A DNA stretch of 64,000 nucleotides from an uncultured Clostridia bacterium (GCA_934255135.1 CAKQMV010000008.1:25051-89050), one strand, 5' to 3'. Shown: positions 7,331 to 16,066, counted from the stretch's first letter. Numbers and translations: made by a program. The notes: generated by a model not told the origin, from the letters alone.

Positions 7331-8072
7331 ATTAGCGGTATATGGTAAAGGCGGAATAGGAAAATCAACAACAACGGCAAATCTTGCAGCGGCTTTTGCA
7401 AGCCTCGGCAAGAAGGTAATCCAGATAGGTTGCGATCCTAAGGCTGACTCGACAATGAACCTTCTTTCAGGAACTCCTGTTCAGTCAGTAATGGATTACA
7501 TGAGAATTAACGATTGCGAGCCGGAGAGACTCGACGAGATTGTAAAGGAAGGCTACGGCGGAATCGTCTGCATCGAGACAGGCGGACCTACACCGGGACT
7601 TGGCTGCGCAGGAAGGGGAATCATAACAACATTCTCACTTCTTGAAGACCTCGAGCTCTTTGAGACTTACAAGCCTGACGTTGTGCTATACGACGTACTT
7701 GGAGACGTTGTGTGCGGAGGCTTTGCAGCACCTATAAGAGAGGGTTACGCAGAAGAGATTCTTATCGTAACATCAGGCGAGAAAATGGCGCTTTATGCGG
7801 CAAACAATATCGCCAAGGCTGTCGAGAATTTCGAGGACAGAGGATATGCGAGCGTTCGCGGAGTCGTTATGAACAGACGTAACGTTGAGAACGAGGAAGA
7901 GAAGGTCAAGGCCTGGGCTGATGAGGCGGGCTTCCCCGTTATCGCAGACATTCCAAGAAGCAACGATATTATTAAATACGAAGATCAGGGCATGACAGTT
8001 ATCGAAGGCGATAGAAGCCTTGAAGTGAGTCAATGCTACATAAAACTTGCAAAGAGGTTACTTAATGAATAA
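7323..8072 (+). CDS. NifH-like Fe protein, paralogue 2
   Basis: A 249-residue NifH-family ATPase. Walker A GKGGIGKST is at 9-16, CDPKADST at 37-44, and the [4Fe-4S] ligands Cys95 (GLGCAGRGI) and Cys131 (GDVVCGGF) are present. It is clearly a paralogue of the protein at 3990-4736, but the two differ across the rest of the chain, which suggests separate partners rather than a recent copy. Its start overlaps the end of the fused D-K gene, and its end overlaps the following D-like gene by eight bases, so translation is coupled. By position its partner is the separate D-like/K-like pair at 8065-10416. It should supply low-potential electrons with ATP hydrolysis. Confidence 0.9.
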   Translation: MLKLAVYGKGGIGKSTTTANLAAAFASLGKKVIQIGCDPKADSTMNLLSGTPVQSVMDYMRINDCEPERLDEIVKEGYGGIVCIETGGPTPGLGCAGRGIITTFSLLEDLELFETYKPDVVLYDVLGDVVCGGFAAPIREGYAEEILIVTSGEKMALYAANNIAKAVENFEDRGYASVRGVVMNRRNVENEEEKVKAWADEAGFPVIADIPRSNDIIKYEDQGMTVIEGDRSLEVSQCYIKLAKRLLNE

Positions 8073-9363
8073 ACAGGATGCATTTTATATAACAGCAAGA
8101 GATCTTGCAGACGGAGGAATCGAAGGCGTTCCGTCAGAGCTTAAGTCGCAGGATCACCTAATCTACAGCTCACCTGCAGCGCTGAGCTTTAACTCACCTG
8201 GAGCACAGGGCTTCGGTGTCAAAAGAGCGGGTCTTGCAGTCCCAGGCTCCGTGATGCTGCTGGTTGCTCCGGCGTGCTGCGGACGTAACACAACTATGCT
8301 TGCAGAGCTCGGTTCATATGCTGACAGATTCTACTATCTTCTTCAGGATGATACAGATATCATCACTGGAAGACACCTTAACAGAATCTCACAGGCAGTT
8401 AAGGATGTGGCAGATTTCCATGAAGAGTCGACTGGAACAAGACCTAACGTGGTAATGATCTGTATCACATGCGTAGACGCACTTCTCGGAACAGATATGG
8501 ACAGAGTCTGCAGAAAGGCTTCAGAGTTTGCAGGACTTCCTGTTCTTCCATGCTATATGTATGCGCTTGAAAGAGAGGGAAGAGTTCCTCCGATGACAGC
8601 GGTAAGAAGAACAGTGTACCAGCTCCTCGAGCCAAGGGAGAAGAAGAACACAACAGTAAATCTTCTCGGACACTTCGCACCGCTTAACGATGATTCAGAA
8701 ATCTACGAGCTTCTGAGAGGCATCGGAGTTAAGAAGATTAACGAGATATCAAGATGCGAGGATTTCGATGAGTATCTTGGAATGGCTGAGGCGAACTTCA
8801 GTATTATCCTGAACCCAGAATCAAGACTTGCTGCAGAGGATATTGCCAAAAGACTTGAGATTCCATCAGTCGAGCTTACAAGAATGTACAGAATCGACAA
8901 GATCAGAAAGCAGTATCAGCTCTTTGCGGGAGCTATCGGAGCTAAGATAGATGACTCTAAGTTCTACGAGGAAGCGGCGGCGAAGGTAGAAGCTTTTGCC
9001 CGTGAGAACAAGGGTAAGAGGGTTGCAATCGGAGAGTGCATGAATGCGGATTCATTCGAGCTTGCACTTGCAATGACTGAGTACGGACTTACAGTAACTG
9101 AGATTTACGGCACAGTTTCGGCTGAGAGAATGCCATATATCAAGATGCTTGCAGAACTTAGTCCTGAGACAAGAATCTACACCAATCTCGAGCCGTCAAT
9201 GCTTTATTACGATTCAAGCGAGCTTCCATGCGACTTTACCATCGGAATTGATGCCGGATATTATCATCCGGATGCGCCTAATGTTCCTTGGAATCTCGAG
9301 GTTCAGCCATGGGGCTACAACGGTCTTATCCGTCTGATTGAAGAAATAGAAGGAGTGCTCTAG
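8065..9363 (+). CDS. NifD-like nitrogenase component 1 subunit
   Basis: A 432-residue oxidoreductase/nitrogenase component 1 family protein. I chose ATG 8065 because AGAGGT (8052-8057) lies just upstream; a TTG at 8047 has no site. Visible landmarks are Cys71-Cys72 (APACCGR), the DIITG turn (98-102), Cys133 and Cys136 (ICITCVDALLGTD, matching the TC-LIGDD region of NifD/NifE) and a long C-terminal Rossmann-like part. The segment around DEYLGMAEANF and AAEDIAKRLEIP is strongly similar to the N-terminal half of the 841-residue fused protein. It should form a complex with the K-like protein encoded immediately downstream (stop and start are adjacent) and receive electrons from NifH-like 2. Confidence 0.85.
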   Translation: MNKQDAFYITARDLADGGIEGVPSELKSQDHLIYSSPAALSFNSPGAQGFGVKRAGLAVPGSVMLLVAPACCGRNTTMLAELGSYADRFYYLLQDDTDIITGRHLNRISQAVKDVADFHEESTGTRPNVVMICITCVDALLGTDMDRVCRKASEFAGLPVLPCYMYALEREGRVPPMTAVRRTVYQLLEPREKKNTTVNLLGHFAPLNDDSEIYELLRGIGVKKINEISRCEDFDEYLGMAEANFSIILNPESRLAAEDIAKRLEIPSVELTRMYRIDKIRKQYQLFAGAIGAKIDDSKFYEEAAAKVEAFARENKGKRVAIGECMNADSFELALAMTEYGLTVTEIYGTVSAERMPYIKMLAELSPETRIYTNLEPSMLYYDSSELPCDFTIGIDAGYYHPDAPNVPWNLEVQPWGYNGLIRLIEEIEGVL

Positions 9364-10416
9364 ATGAAGGGTTTACTAAGAGTTATGTCACCGTTTGCGC
9401 CTGACCAGTCAGGTGCGGCTTCGGTGTTTTACGATATGAATGCGATTACAGTCATATGCGATGCCGGCGGATGTACCGGAAACGTGTGTGGCTTCGATGA
9501 GCCGAGATGGCAGAAGAATGCGAGACCGATTTTCAGTGCGGGACTTCGTGATATGGATGCGATTCTCGGAAGAGATGACAGACTGGTCGACAAGCTTAAG
9601 CTTGTTTCAGATAAGAGCGATGCGGATTTTGCTGCTATAATCGGAACTCCCGTGCCGGCAGTTATTGCAACTGACTTTAAGGCTCTCAAAAAAATGGCAT
9701 CAAAGCGTTGCGGCATCCCAGTTGTAACGTGTGAGTGCACAGGAACTAATCTCTACGACAAGGGTGAGGAGATGGCTTACCTCGAGCTTATGAAGACGTT
9801 CACAAGGGACATGGATGTGTGCGAGGGAAGAGTCGGAGTCCTCGGTGCGACACCACTTAACTTCAGCGATATTGAAGCTGACAAGCTTATCAGAAAACAC
9901 TATATGGAAGAAGGCTTTAGCGAGGTGCTTGTCTACGGCATGGGCGACGGACTTGATTCGGTAAGAATGGCGGCGTCATGCGAGATGAATATCGTAGTTT
10001 CAGCTTCGGGACTTGCTCCGGCAAGATGGCTTAAGAAAAATTATGGGACACCTTACAGAGTTGAGTGCCCTTTTGCAGGCGAGGCTGCAGCTAAGGCGGC
10101 AGGAGTGCTTAAGCATTCAAAGGTTCTTATCGTACATGAGCAGGTTGCTGCAAACAGCCTTAGAGATGCGATGGAGGACTGCGACGTTACAGTAGCGACC
10201 TTCTTCACACTCGATAAGAACATTGCAAATGAAGGCGATGTGCTGGTGGAGACAGAGGCTCAGTTTATAGAGCTTGTCGAAAATGGAGGCTACGATGCAG
10301 TTATCTGCGACGAGCTTCTTAGAAGAGCCGTAAAGGATGGAACCTACGGCATTTGGATTAACCGAAGACATTTTGCAGTCTCCGGAAACCTGGAGGAAGG
10401 ATTATGCGAACTCTAA
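9364..10416 (+). CDS. NifK-like nitrogenase component 1 subunit (short)
   Basis: A 350-residue component 1 family protein, much shorter than NifK (about 500). It carries Cys32, Cys37 and Cys42 (CDAGGC-TGNVC), then DEPRW at 45-49 and the family turn DAILGRDDRL. The same DEPRW and turn occur in the C-terminal half of the fused 841-residue protein. Cys37 aligns with Cys488 there and is the best candidate cluster ligand. It starts with the ATG directly after the D-like stop codon and overlaps hypF by 13 bases. The predicted role is the second half of a D-like/K-like heterodimer or heterotetramer acting as catalyst or as assembly scaffold. Confidence 0.85.
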   Translation: MKGLLRVMSPFAPDQSGAASVFYDMNAITVICDAGGCTGNVCGFDEPRWQKNARPIFSAGLRDMDAILGRDDRLVDKLKLVSDKSDADFAAIIGTPVPAVIATDFKALKKMASKRCGIPVVTCECTGTNLYDKGEEMAYLELMKTFTRDMDVCEGRVGVLGATPLNFSDIEADKLIRKHYMEEGFSEVLVYGMGDGLDSVRMAASCEMNIVVSASGLAPARWLKKNYGTPYRVECPFAGEAAAKAAGVLKHSKVLIVHEQVAANSLRDAMEDCDVTVATFFTLDKNIANEGDVLVETEAQFIELVENGGYDAVICDELLRRAVKDGTYGIWINRRHFAVSGNLEEGLCEL

Positions 10417-12710
10417 GAATCTGCGTGTACGGAATAGTGCAGGGTGTAGGCTTCAGACCTTTTATTTCAAGACTTGCTGACAGACACGGAATACTCGGAA
10501 GCGTGGCGAACAGAGGTTCATATGTTGAGATTTTTGCCTGCGGAGAGGACGATGAGCTCGATGCTTTTAAGGCTGGAATTGAAGCTGAGGCTCCACCAAG
10601 ATCTGCAATTCTTAAAGTAACAAGCAGAGATATATCGGATAAGGCTCCTGCTTATCATGATTTTCAGATAATAGAGAGCACTGCGGAGAGAGGCGACATC
10701 TTCGTATCACCGGATATTGCGACATGTCCGGAATGCAGAAGAGAGCTTTTTGACAGTGGCAACAGAAGATATATGCATCCGTTCATTAACTGTACGGCAT
10801 GCGGACCTAGACTTACGATTCTCGATGCGATGCCTTATGACAGGGAACGTACGAGCATGAAGGAATTTCCAATGTGTCCGGAGTGCGAGTTTGAATATAC
10901 TCATCCGGAGACGAGAAGATATGACGCGCAGCCCGTGTGCTGTAACGACTGCGGACCAGAGGTCTATATAGTCGGAACTGATATCAGAGGAAGAGATGCG
11001 ATTACACGCGCAAGACAGGCCGTTATTGATGGTGAGATTGTTGCGATAAAAGGAATCGGAGGCTTTCACCTCTGCTGCGATGCGACTTCGGAGGAGGCTG
11101 TAGCAAGACTCAGAAGGCTTAAGAGAAGACCTGCTAAGCCATTTGCAATTATGGCTAGAAGTCTTGAAGCGGTGGATAGAATCTGCAGCATTCCATCAGA
11201 TTCTGTAAGAGAGCTTCTCGATGGACACAGCAAGCCGATTGTTCTTCTTGAGAGAATAAATGAAGGCGTGCTCGCACCATCGGTTGCACCTGATAATCCG
11301 AATGTTGGTGTTATGCTTCCATACGCACCGGTTCAGATGCTGATGTTTGACTATAACGACGATCTTGACATCGGAACAGATTATTTTGTAATGACGAGCG
11401 GAAATGTATCTGGAGCACCGATCTGCAGAACAGATGAGGATGCAGTAGCTGAGCTTTCGGATTTCTGCGATGTGATATTAAGTCACAACAGAACGATAAG
11501 GCTTCGTGCGGACGACTCTGTTGTGGATGTATATAAGGATGAGCCTTACATGATCAGACGTTCAAGAGGCTTCGCTCCTCTGCCTGTTATGACAGAAGAG
11601 GAGATTGAGGCATCAGTTCTCGCTGTTGGAGGAGAGCTTAAGAACACATTCTGCATCGGAAAGGATCAGCTGCTCTATGAATCATCGTTCGTCGGCGATA
11701 TGGCTGATGTAAGAACGGTAAGAGCTCTGAATGAGTCAATAGACAGAATGGCAGAGCTTCTTGAGACAGACCCTGAGGTGGTGGTGTGCGACCTTCATCC
11801 TAAATACAATACGACCGAGGTTGCTGAAAGATATGCAGATAAGCATAATATTCCTCTTATCAGACTTCAGCATCATTATGCTCACATTCTGTCGTGCATG
11901 GCGGAAAATGATTATACAGACGAGGTCATCGGCCTGTCTATGGACGGAACAGGCTATGGAACAGACGGAACTATCTGGGGTGGCGAAGTTCTCCTGACAA
12001 GAAGAGACGGCTTCGAGAGACTTTCTCATATCGATCCGTTTATGCAGGCCGGCGGTGACCTCTCTGCAAAGGAGGGCTGGAGAATTGCAGCTTCTATGAT
12101 AGGTTCGCTTTTCGGTGATGATGCAGAGGTAATCTCTGAGAATCTCGGAATCTGCAGCGAATCAGAGTTTAAGCTTATTCGCACAATGACAGAGCGAGGA
12201 ATTAACTCTGTGAAGTCGACGAGTGCGGGAAGACTCTTTGATGCAGTAAGTGCGATCCTTGGAGTAAGAAGAGCGTCAAGCTTCGAGGGTGAAGCGGCTA
12301 CAACACTGCAGTTTAGAGCAATTGAAGCTAAGGGCGAATCAAAGTACCCAGGCCAAAACCGTGGTGACGGTTCGATAGCTTCCGGTGAGATTGTTAAATG
12401 GCTCGTAGGAGAGATGCTTCAGGCAACCGATAAAGATCAGACGCAGCGGGAGCTTGCGTGGGCCTTCCACGAAGCTTTTGCCCGTGAGATGGCGGACTCG
12501 GCACTTTACTGGTCGGAGAAGACAGGAATAAAGACAATAGCACTAAGCGGCGGTGTTATGCAGAATACTCTGCTGCTTGGAATGCTTGAAGAATACCTTG
12601 AGGAGAGAGAACTTAAGGTTATAAGACATCATATGATTCCACCGAATGATGGCGGAATCGCGCTTGGGCAGGCGCTATATGCCCGTTGGGAGGTAGGAAA
12701 ATGTGTGTAG
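10404..12710 (+). CDS. hypF: Carbamoyltransferase HypF
   Basis: A 768-residue enzyme that uses carbamoyl phosphate and ATP to carbamoylate the C-terminal Cys of HypE, the first step in making the cyanide ligands of Fe(CN)2CO. Domains in order: acylphosphatase-like (about 1-90, YGIVQGVGFRPF), two zinc fingers (CPECRRE and CTACGPR, then CPECEFEY and CCNDCGPE, about 107-185), a YrdC-like domain (about 195-375, KRRPAKPFAIMAR) and a Kae1-like carbamoyltransferase (about 390-760, with LQHHYAH and MDGTGYGTDGTIWGGE). All expected motifs are intact and the length is typical. It overlaps the K-like gene upstream and hypC downstream. No [NiFe] hydrogenase structural gene is in the window. Confidence 0.96.
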   Translation: MRTLRICVYGIVQGVGFRPFISRLADRHGILGSVANRGSYVEIFACGEDDELDAFKAGIEAEAPPRSAILKVTSRDISDKAPAYHDFQIIESTAERGDIFVSPDIATCPECRRELFDSGNRRYMHPFINCTACGPRLTILDAMPYDRERTSMKEFPMCPECEFEYTHPETRRYDAQPVCCNDCGPEVYIVGTDIRGRDAITRARQAVIDGEIVAIKGIGGFHLCCDATSEEAVARLRRLKRRPAKPFAIMARSLEAVDRICSIPSDSVRELLDGHSKPIVLLERINEGVLAPSVAPDNPNVGVMLPYAPVQMLMFDYNDDLDIGTDYFVMTSGNVSGAPICRTDEDAVAELSDFCDVILSHNRTIRLRADDSVVDVYKDEPYMIRRSRGFAPLPVMTEEEIEASVLAVGGELKNTFCIGKDQLLYESSFVGDMADVRTVRALNESIDRMAELLETDPEVVVCDLHPKYNTTEVAERYADKHNIPLIRLQHHYAHILSCMAENDYTDEVIGLSMDGTGYGTDGTIWGGEVLLTRRDGFERLSHIDPFMQAGGDLSAKEGWRIAASMIGSLFGDDAEVISENLGICSESEFKLIRTMTERGINSVKSTSAGRLFDAVSAILGVRRASSFEGEAATTLQFRAIEAKGESKYPGQNRGDGSIASGEIVKWLVGEMLQATDKDQTQRELAWAFHEAFAREMADSALYWSEKTGIKTIALSGGVMQNTLLLGMLEEYLEERELKVIRHHMIPPNDGGIALGQALYARWEVGKCV

Positions 12711-12907
12711 GATTAGCGGCTAAGGTTGTTGGTATCAAGGATGGTGCGGCAGTTGTTGATGCATCAGGTGCAAGACGTGAGGTATCAGCTGAGATGATCG
12801 AGAATCTTGAACCGGGCGATTACGTAATGGTTCATGCAGGAATTGCAATTGCGAAGATTACTTCTGACGATACAGAAGAGACAGATGAACTGATGGAGAT
12901 GCTCTAA
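12701..12907 (+). CDS. hypC: Hydrogenase maturation chaperone HypC
   Basis: A 68-residue OB-fold chaperone that, with HypD, carries the Fe(CN)2CO unit. The ATG at 12701 is chosen because it makes Cys2 the residue exposed after Met removal, which is essential in HypC (MCVGLAAKVV here, MCLAIPGKV in the usual family). His45 in VHAGIAI is the conserved partner. A GGGAGGT site lies upstream. The gene overlaps hypF by 10 bases and shares one base with hypD. The length is slightly below the common 75-90 residues and the acidic tail is short. Confidence 0.93.
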   Translation: MCVGLAAKVVGIKDGAAVVDASGARREVSAEMIENLEPGDYVMVHAGIAIAKITSDDTEETDELMEML

Positions 12908-13965
12908 TGGAAGAAAGAAAGCTTACAGCGAGAGAAATAATTGAGCAGTACGACGGCCCGAAGATCAGAATTATGGAGGTGTGCGGAACGCATACACACG
13001 AAATCTTCAAGCTTGGAATCCGTAATCTGCTCCCGGAGAATATAGAACTTATTTCGGGACCCGGATGTCCGGTGTGCGTAACTCCTTGCGGCTTTATCGA
13101 CATGGCGTGCGAGCTTGCACTCGATAAGGGCTGTACAGTATGCACCTTCGGAGACCTTATAAGAGTTCCGGGAACCGAGATGAGCCTTGCAGATGCGAGA
13201 ACTAAGGGTGCTGAGATTAAGATTGTGTATACAGCACTCGATGCGCTTGATTTTGCAAGAAATAATCCTGATAAGGACGTTGTGTTCCTCTCTGTTGGAT
13301 TTGAGACCACAACTCCTGCGGCCTGCCTTACTGTAAAGAAGGCTAAGGAAGAGGGAATCACCAACTACTCGATTCTTACAGCAAACAAGACTATGCCTAA
13401 CGCGTACAACGCTCTTAAGGGAAGTGCAGATGCCTTTCTTTACCCTGGTCACGTAAATGCGATCACAGGTGAAGAGGATTGCGAGAGACTCGCTTACGAA
13501 GAGGGAATCTCAGGCGTTATCGCAGGTTTTACGGCCAAAGAGCTTCTTACTGCAATCGCGGTAATAATCCGCAGACTCGAGAAGGGTGAGCCGTTCTTCG
13601 TGAATTGCTATCCAAGAGTTGTAACAAGGGAAGGAAGCAAGCCTGCAAAGAAGCTTATAGACGAGACAATGGAGCTTACAGATTCAACATGGAGAGGACT
13701 TGGAGTTATCCCTAAATCAGGTCTTAAGCTCCGCGAGGAATACAAGGATTACGATGCATCATACAAGTATGATGTGCCTTACACAGACGGCAAGCCTAAT
13801 CCGGGATGCCGCTGCGGAGACGTGCTTCAGGGAAAGTGCAAGCCTTGTGACTGTTCGCTTTTCGGCAAGATGTGCACACCACTTCACCCGGTTGGAGCTT
13901 GTATGGTAAGTAACGAAGGAAGCTGCTCAGCGTTCTATCAGTATGGAGGAATAATCAATGGATAA
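12907..13965 (+). CDS. hypD: Hydrogenase maturation protein HypD
   Basis: A 352-residue scaffold Fe-S protein on which, with HypC, iron receives two cyanides and one CO. The conserved signatures are CGTHTHE (Cys26 and following), GPGCPVC (Cys54, Cys57) and the C-terminal [4Fe-4S] motif (about 298-345: GCRCGDVLQG, CKPCDC, GKMCTPLHPVGACMVSNEGSC). All iron and thiol redox cysteines appear present. The start codon overlaps the hypC stop, and the end overlaps hypE by eight bases. Confidence 0.96.
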   Translation: MEERKLTAREIIEQYDGPKIRIMEVCGTHTHEIFKLGIRNLLPENIELISGPGCPVCVTPCGFIDMACELALDKGCTVCTFGDLIRVPGTEMSLADARTKGAEIKIVYTALDALDFARNNPDKDVVFLSVGFETTTPAACLTVKKAKEEGITNYSILTANKTMPNAYNALKGSADAFLYPGHVNAITGEEDCERLAYEEGISGVIAGFTAKELLTAIAVIIRRLEKGEPFFVNCYPRVVTREGSKPAKKLIDETMELTDSTWRGLGVIPKSGLKLREEYKDYDASYKYDVPYTDGKPNPGCRCGDVLQGKCKPCDCSLFGKMCTPLHPVGACMVSNEGSCSAFYQYGGIING

Positions 13966-14962
13966 TGTAGTAAAGCTAGCTCATGGTGGCGGCGGAAAGC
14001 TGACATCTGAGCTTATCGAGAAGGTATTTAAGAAGCATTTTGCAAACGAGGCATTTACAGCAGACGATGCTGCAGTTTTAAACATCGGAAGTGGAAACAT
14101 CGCAATGACTACAGACGGATTTATCGTATCACCGTTTGAGTTCCCTGGCGGAAACATAGGAAAGCTTTCAATCTGCGGAACTGTTAACGACCTTGCCTGC
14201 ATGGGAGCAAAGCCTCTTTATATGACATGTGCTTTTGTCATCGAGGAGGGCTTCCCAATGGACAAGCTTGAGGAGATTGCTGCTCTCATGGAGAAGACTG
14301 CTGCAGAGGTTGGCGTTAAGATCGTTGCCGGTGACACTAAGGTTGCAGGTAAGGGTCAGGTAGACAATGTGTTTATCACAACTACAGGAATCGGCGTTCT
14401 GACTGAGGGTGTTAAGACTTCAGGTGCATTTGCAGAGAAGGGTGACAAAATCATCGTTACTGGCGATGTTGGACGTCACGGCTGCACAATCCTTCTTGAA
14501 AGAGAGGACCTTGGAATCGAGGCTGATATCACGAGCGACTGTGCACCGTTGTGGAACACTGTAAAGTCTGTAATGGATGCGGCTCCTGACGTTCATGTAA
14601 TCAGAGATGCTACAAGGGGCGGAGTTGGAACAGTTCTTTACGAAATCGCCGGCGAGAGTAACGTCGGAATCAGAATTGAGTCAGCAGATATTCCTGTTGA
14701 TCCTGCTGTAGCAGGCGTATGCGGAATGCTCGGTCTTGATCCGCTCTACCTTGCCAACGAGGGAACAATGGTTATTATTGCACCTGCTTGTAGTGCTGAT
14801 GCAGTGCTTACTGCACTTCATAATGATAAGTACGGAAAGAATGCAGCTATTATTGGAGAGGTTACTGACGAGATGGCAGGAAGCGTAGTTCTCAGGACTG
14901 AGATCGGAACAGAGACAATGCTTCCACAGCCAGGCGGAGAGCTTCTTCCAAGAATCTGCTAA
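13958..14962 (+). CDS. hypE: Carbamoyl dehydratase HypE
   Basis: A 334-residue AIR-synthase-fold ATPase that dehydrates the S-carbamoyl group placed by HypF to a thiocyanate, giving the cyanide donor. The N-terminus has HGGGGKLTSELI and the protein ends in the diagnostic PRIC, whose terminal Cys334 is the carbamoyl acceptor. ATP-binding glycine and aspartate motifs (DDAAVL, GDTKVAGKG, DATRGGVGT) are intact. With hypF, hypC and hypD it completes the Fe(CN)2CO branch; the nickel-insertion genes hypA and hypB are missing from the cluster. Confidence 0.96.
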   Translation: MDNVVKLAHGGGGKLTSELIEKVFKKHFANEAFTADDAAVLNIGSGNIAMTTDGFIVSPFEFPGGNIGKLSICGTVNDLACMGAKPLYMTCAFVIEEGFPMDKLEEIAALMEKTAAEVGVKIVAGDTKVAGKGQVDNVFITTTGIGVLTEGVKTSGAFAEKGDKIIVTGDVGRHGCTILLEREDLGIEADITSDCAPLWNTVKSVMDAAPDVHVIRDATRGGVGTVLYEIAGESNVGIRIESADIPVDPAVAGVCGMLGLDPLYLANEGTMVIIAPACSADAVLTALHNDKYGKNAAIIGEVTDEMAGSVVLRTEIGTETMLPQPGGELLPRIC

Positions 14963-14986
14963 TTCCCAGATAATGGAGTAATAGAT

Positions 14987-16042
14987 ATGAATAATCTTGA
15001 GAAGCTAAAAGAATTAGTGCTCAAGCTTAAAGACGAAAAGAGACTCGATAAGGATGAGTGGATACTCCTTATCGAGTCACAAAGTCCTGAGCTTATGGAA
15101 TTTGTCTCTGAACACGCAAGAAATGTAAGAGAAGCTCACTACGGCAAGGATGTCTATGTGAGAGGTCTTATCGAGATAAGCAATTATTGTAAGAATGACT
15201 GCTACTACTGCGGAATCAGAAAGAGCAATCTTAATGCGCACAGGTACAGACTCTCTAAGGAGACGATACTTGACTGCTGCCGTGAGGGCCATGAGCTTGG
15301 CTACAGGACTTTTGTCATGCAGGGCGGCGAGGACATGCACTATAGCGATGACCTCGTCTGCGATATAGTTTCATCCATCAAGGCAGAATTTCCAGACTCT
15401 GCAGTGACTCTTTCAATAGGAGAGAGGTCACGCGAGAGCTATGCAAGATTTAAGAAAGCAGGTGCTGACAGATATCTTCTTAGACATGAGACTGCATGCG
15501 AGGCTCATTATAGAAAACTTCACCCAGATGAGCTTACTCTTGCGAACAGGAAAAGATGCCTGTATGATTTAAAGGAACTCGGCTTCCAGGTGGGAGCCGG
15601 TTTTATGGTGGGCGCGCCATACCAGACCGTAGATAATCTTGCAGAGGATATGATTTTCCTTAAGGAGCTTAGTCCTCATATGGTCGGCATCGGCCCGTTT
15701 ATTCCACACCACGACACACCGTTTAAAGATATGCCGGCGGGAAGTGCTGAGCAGACGCTTTATTTTCTCAGCCTTACAAGACTGATGCTTCCATCAGTTC
15801 TGCTTCCGGCGACAACTGCACTTGGTACAATCTCTGACAATGGAAGAGAGCTTGGAATGCTTGCCGGTGCAAACGTTGTTATGCCCAACCTTTCGCCAGC
15901 GGAGGTGAGAGGCGATTATCTTCTTTATGATAACAAACTGTGCACCGGAGATGAGGCTGCGCAGAATCTTGCTAATCTTAATAAGAGAATGGAGTCGGTC
16001 GGCTTTAATATTTCAATGACTCGTGGTGACTGGAAAGAATAA
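14987..16042 (+). CDS. hydE: Radical SAM protein HydE, [FeFe] hydrogenase maturase
   Basis: A 351-residue radical SAM enzyme with the CX3CX2C cluster motif at Cys68, Cys72 and Cys75 (SNYCKNDCYYCGIRKSN) and HydE-typical segments YRLSKETIL, MQGGED, LRHETA, GAGFMVGAPYQT, IGPFIPHHDTPF and GANVVMPNLSP. In known [FeFe] maturation HydE acts on the Fe(CO)2(CN)-cysteine complex made by HydG. The BioB/PylB relatives lack this combination. It lies 24 bases after hypE, in an operon with no hydF or hydG, so either those are elsewhere or its substrate here comes from another source. The optional second cluster site of some HydE proteins is not evident. Confidence 0.88.
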   Translation: MNNLEKLKELVLKLKDEKRLDKDEWILLIESQSPELMEFVSEHARNVREAHYGKDVYVRGLIEISNYCKNDCYYCGIRKSNLNAHRYRLSKETILDCCREGHELGYRTFVMQGGEDMHYSDDLVCDIVSSIKAEFPDSAVTLSIGERSRESYARFKKAGADRYLLRHETACEAHYRKLHPDELTLANRKRCLYDLKELGFQVGAGFMVGAPYQTVDNLAEDMIFLKELSPHMVGIGPFIPHHDTPFKDMPAGSAEQTLYFLSLTRLMLPSVLLPATTALGTISDNGRELGMLAGANVVMPNLSPAEVRGDYLLYDNKLCTGDEAAQNLANLNKRMESVGFNISMTRGDWKE

Positions 16043-16066
16043 AACTTTGAAACAGAAGGGAATACA

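Noticed and set aside
3990..10416. True nitrogenase (N2-fixing) genes
   Set aside because: No nifB, nifE/N pair or P-cluster cysteine set is present, and the D/K-like proteins are short and lack the full NifD/NifK motifs. A nitrogenase-like role fits better.
14987..16042. PylB or BioB rather than HydE
   Set aside because: The gene lacks pyl or bio neighbours, and its internal segments and hydrogenase-linked context match HydE.
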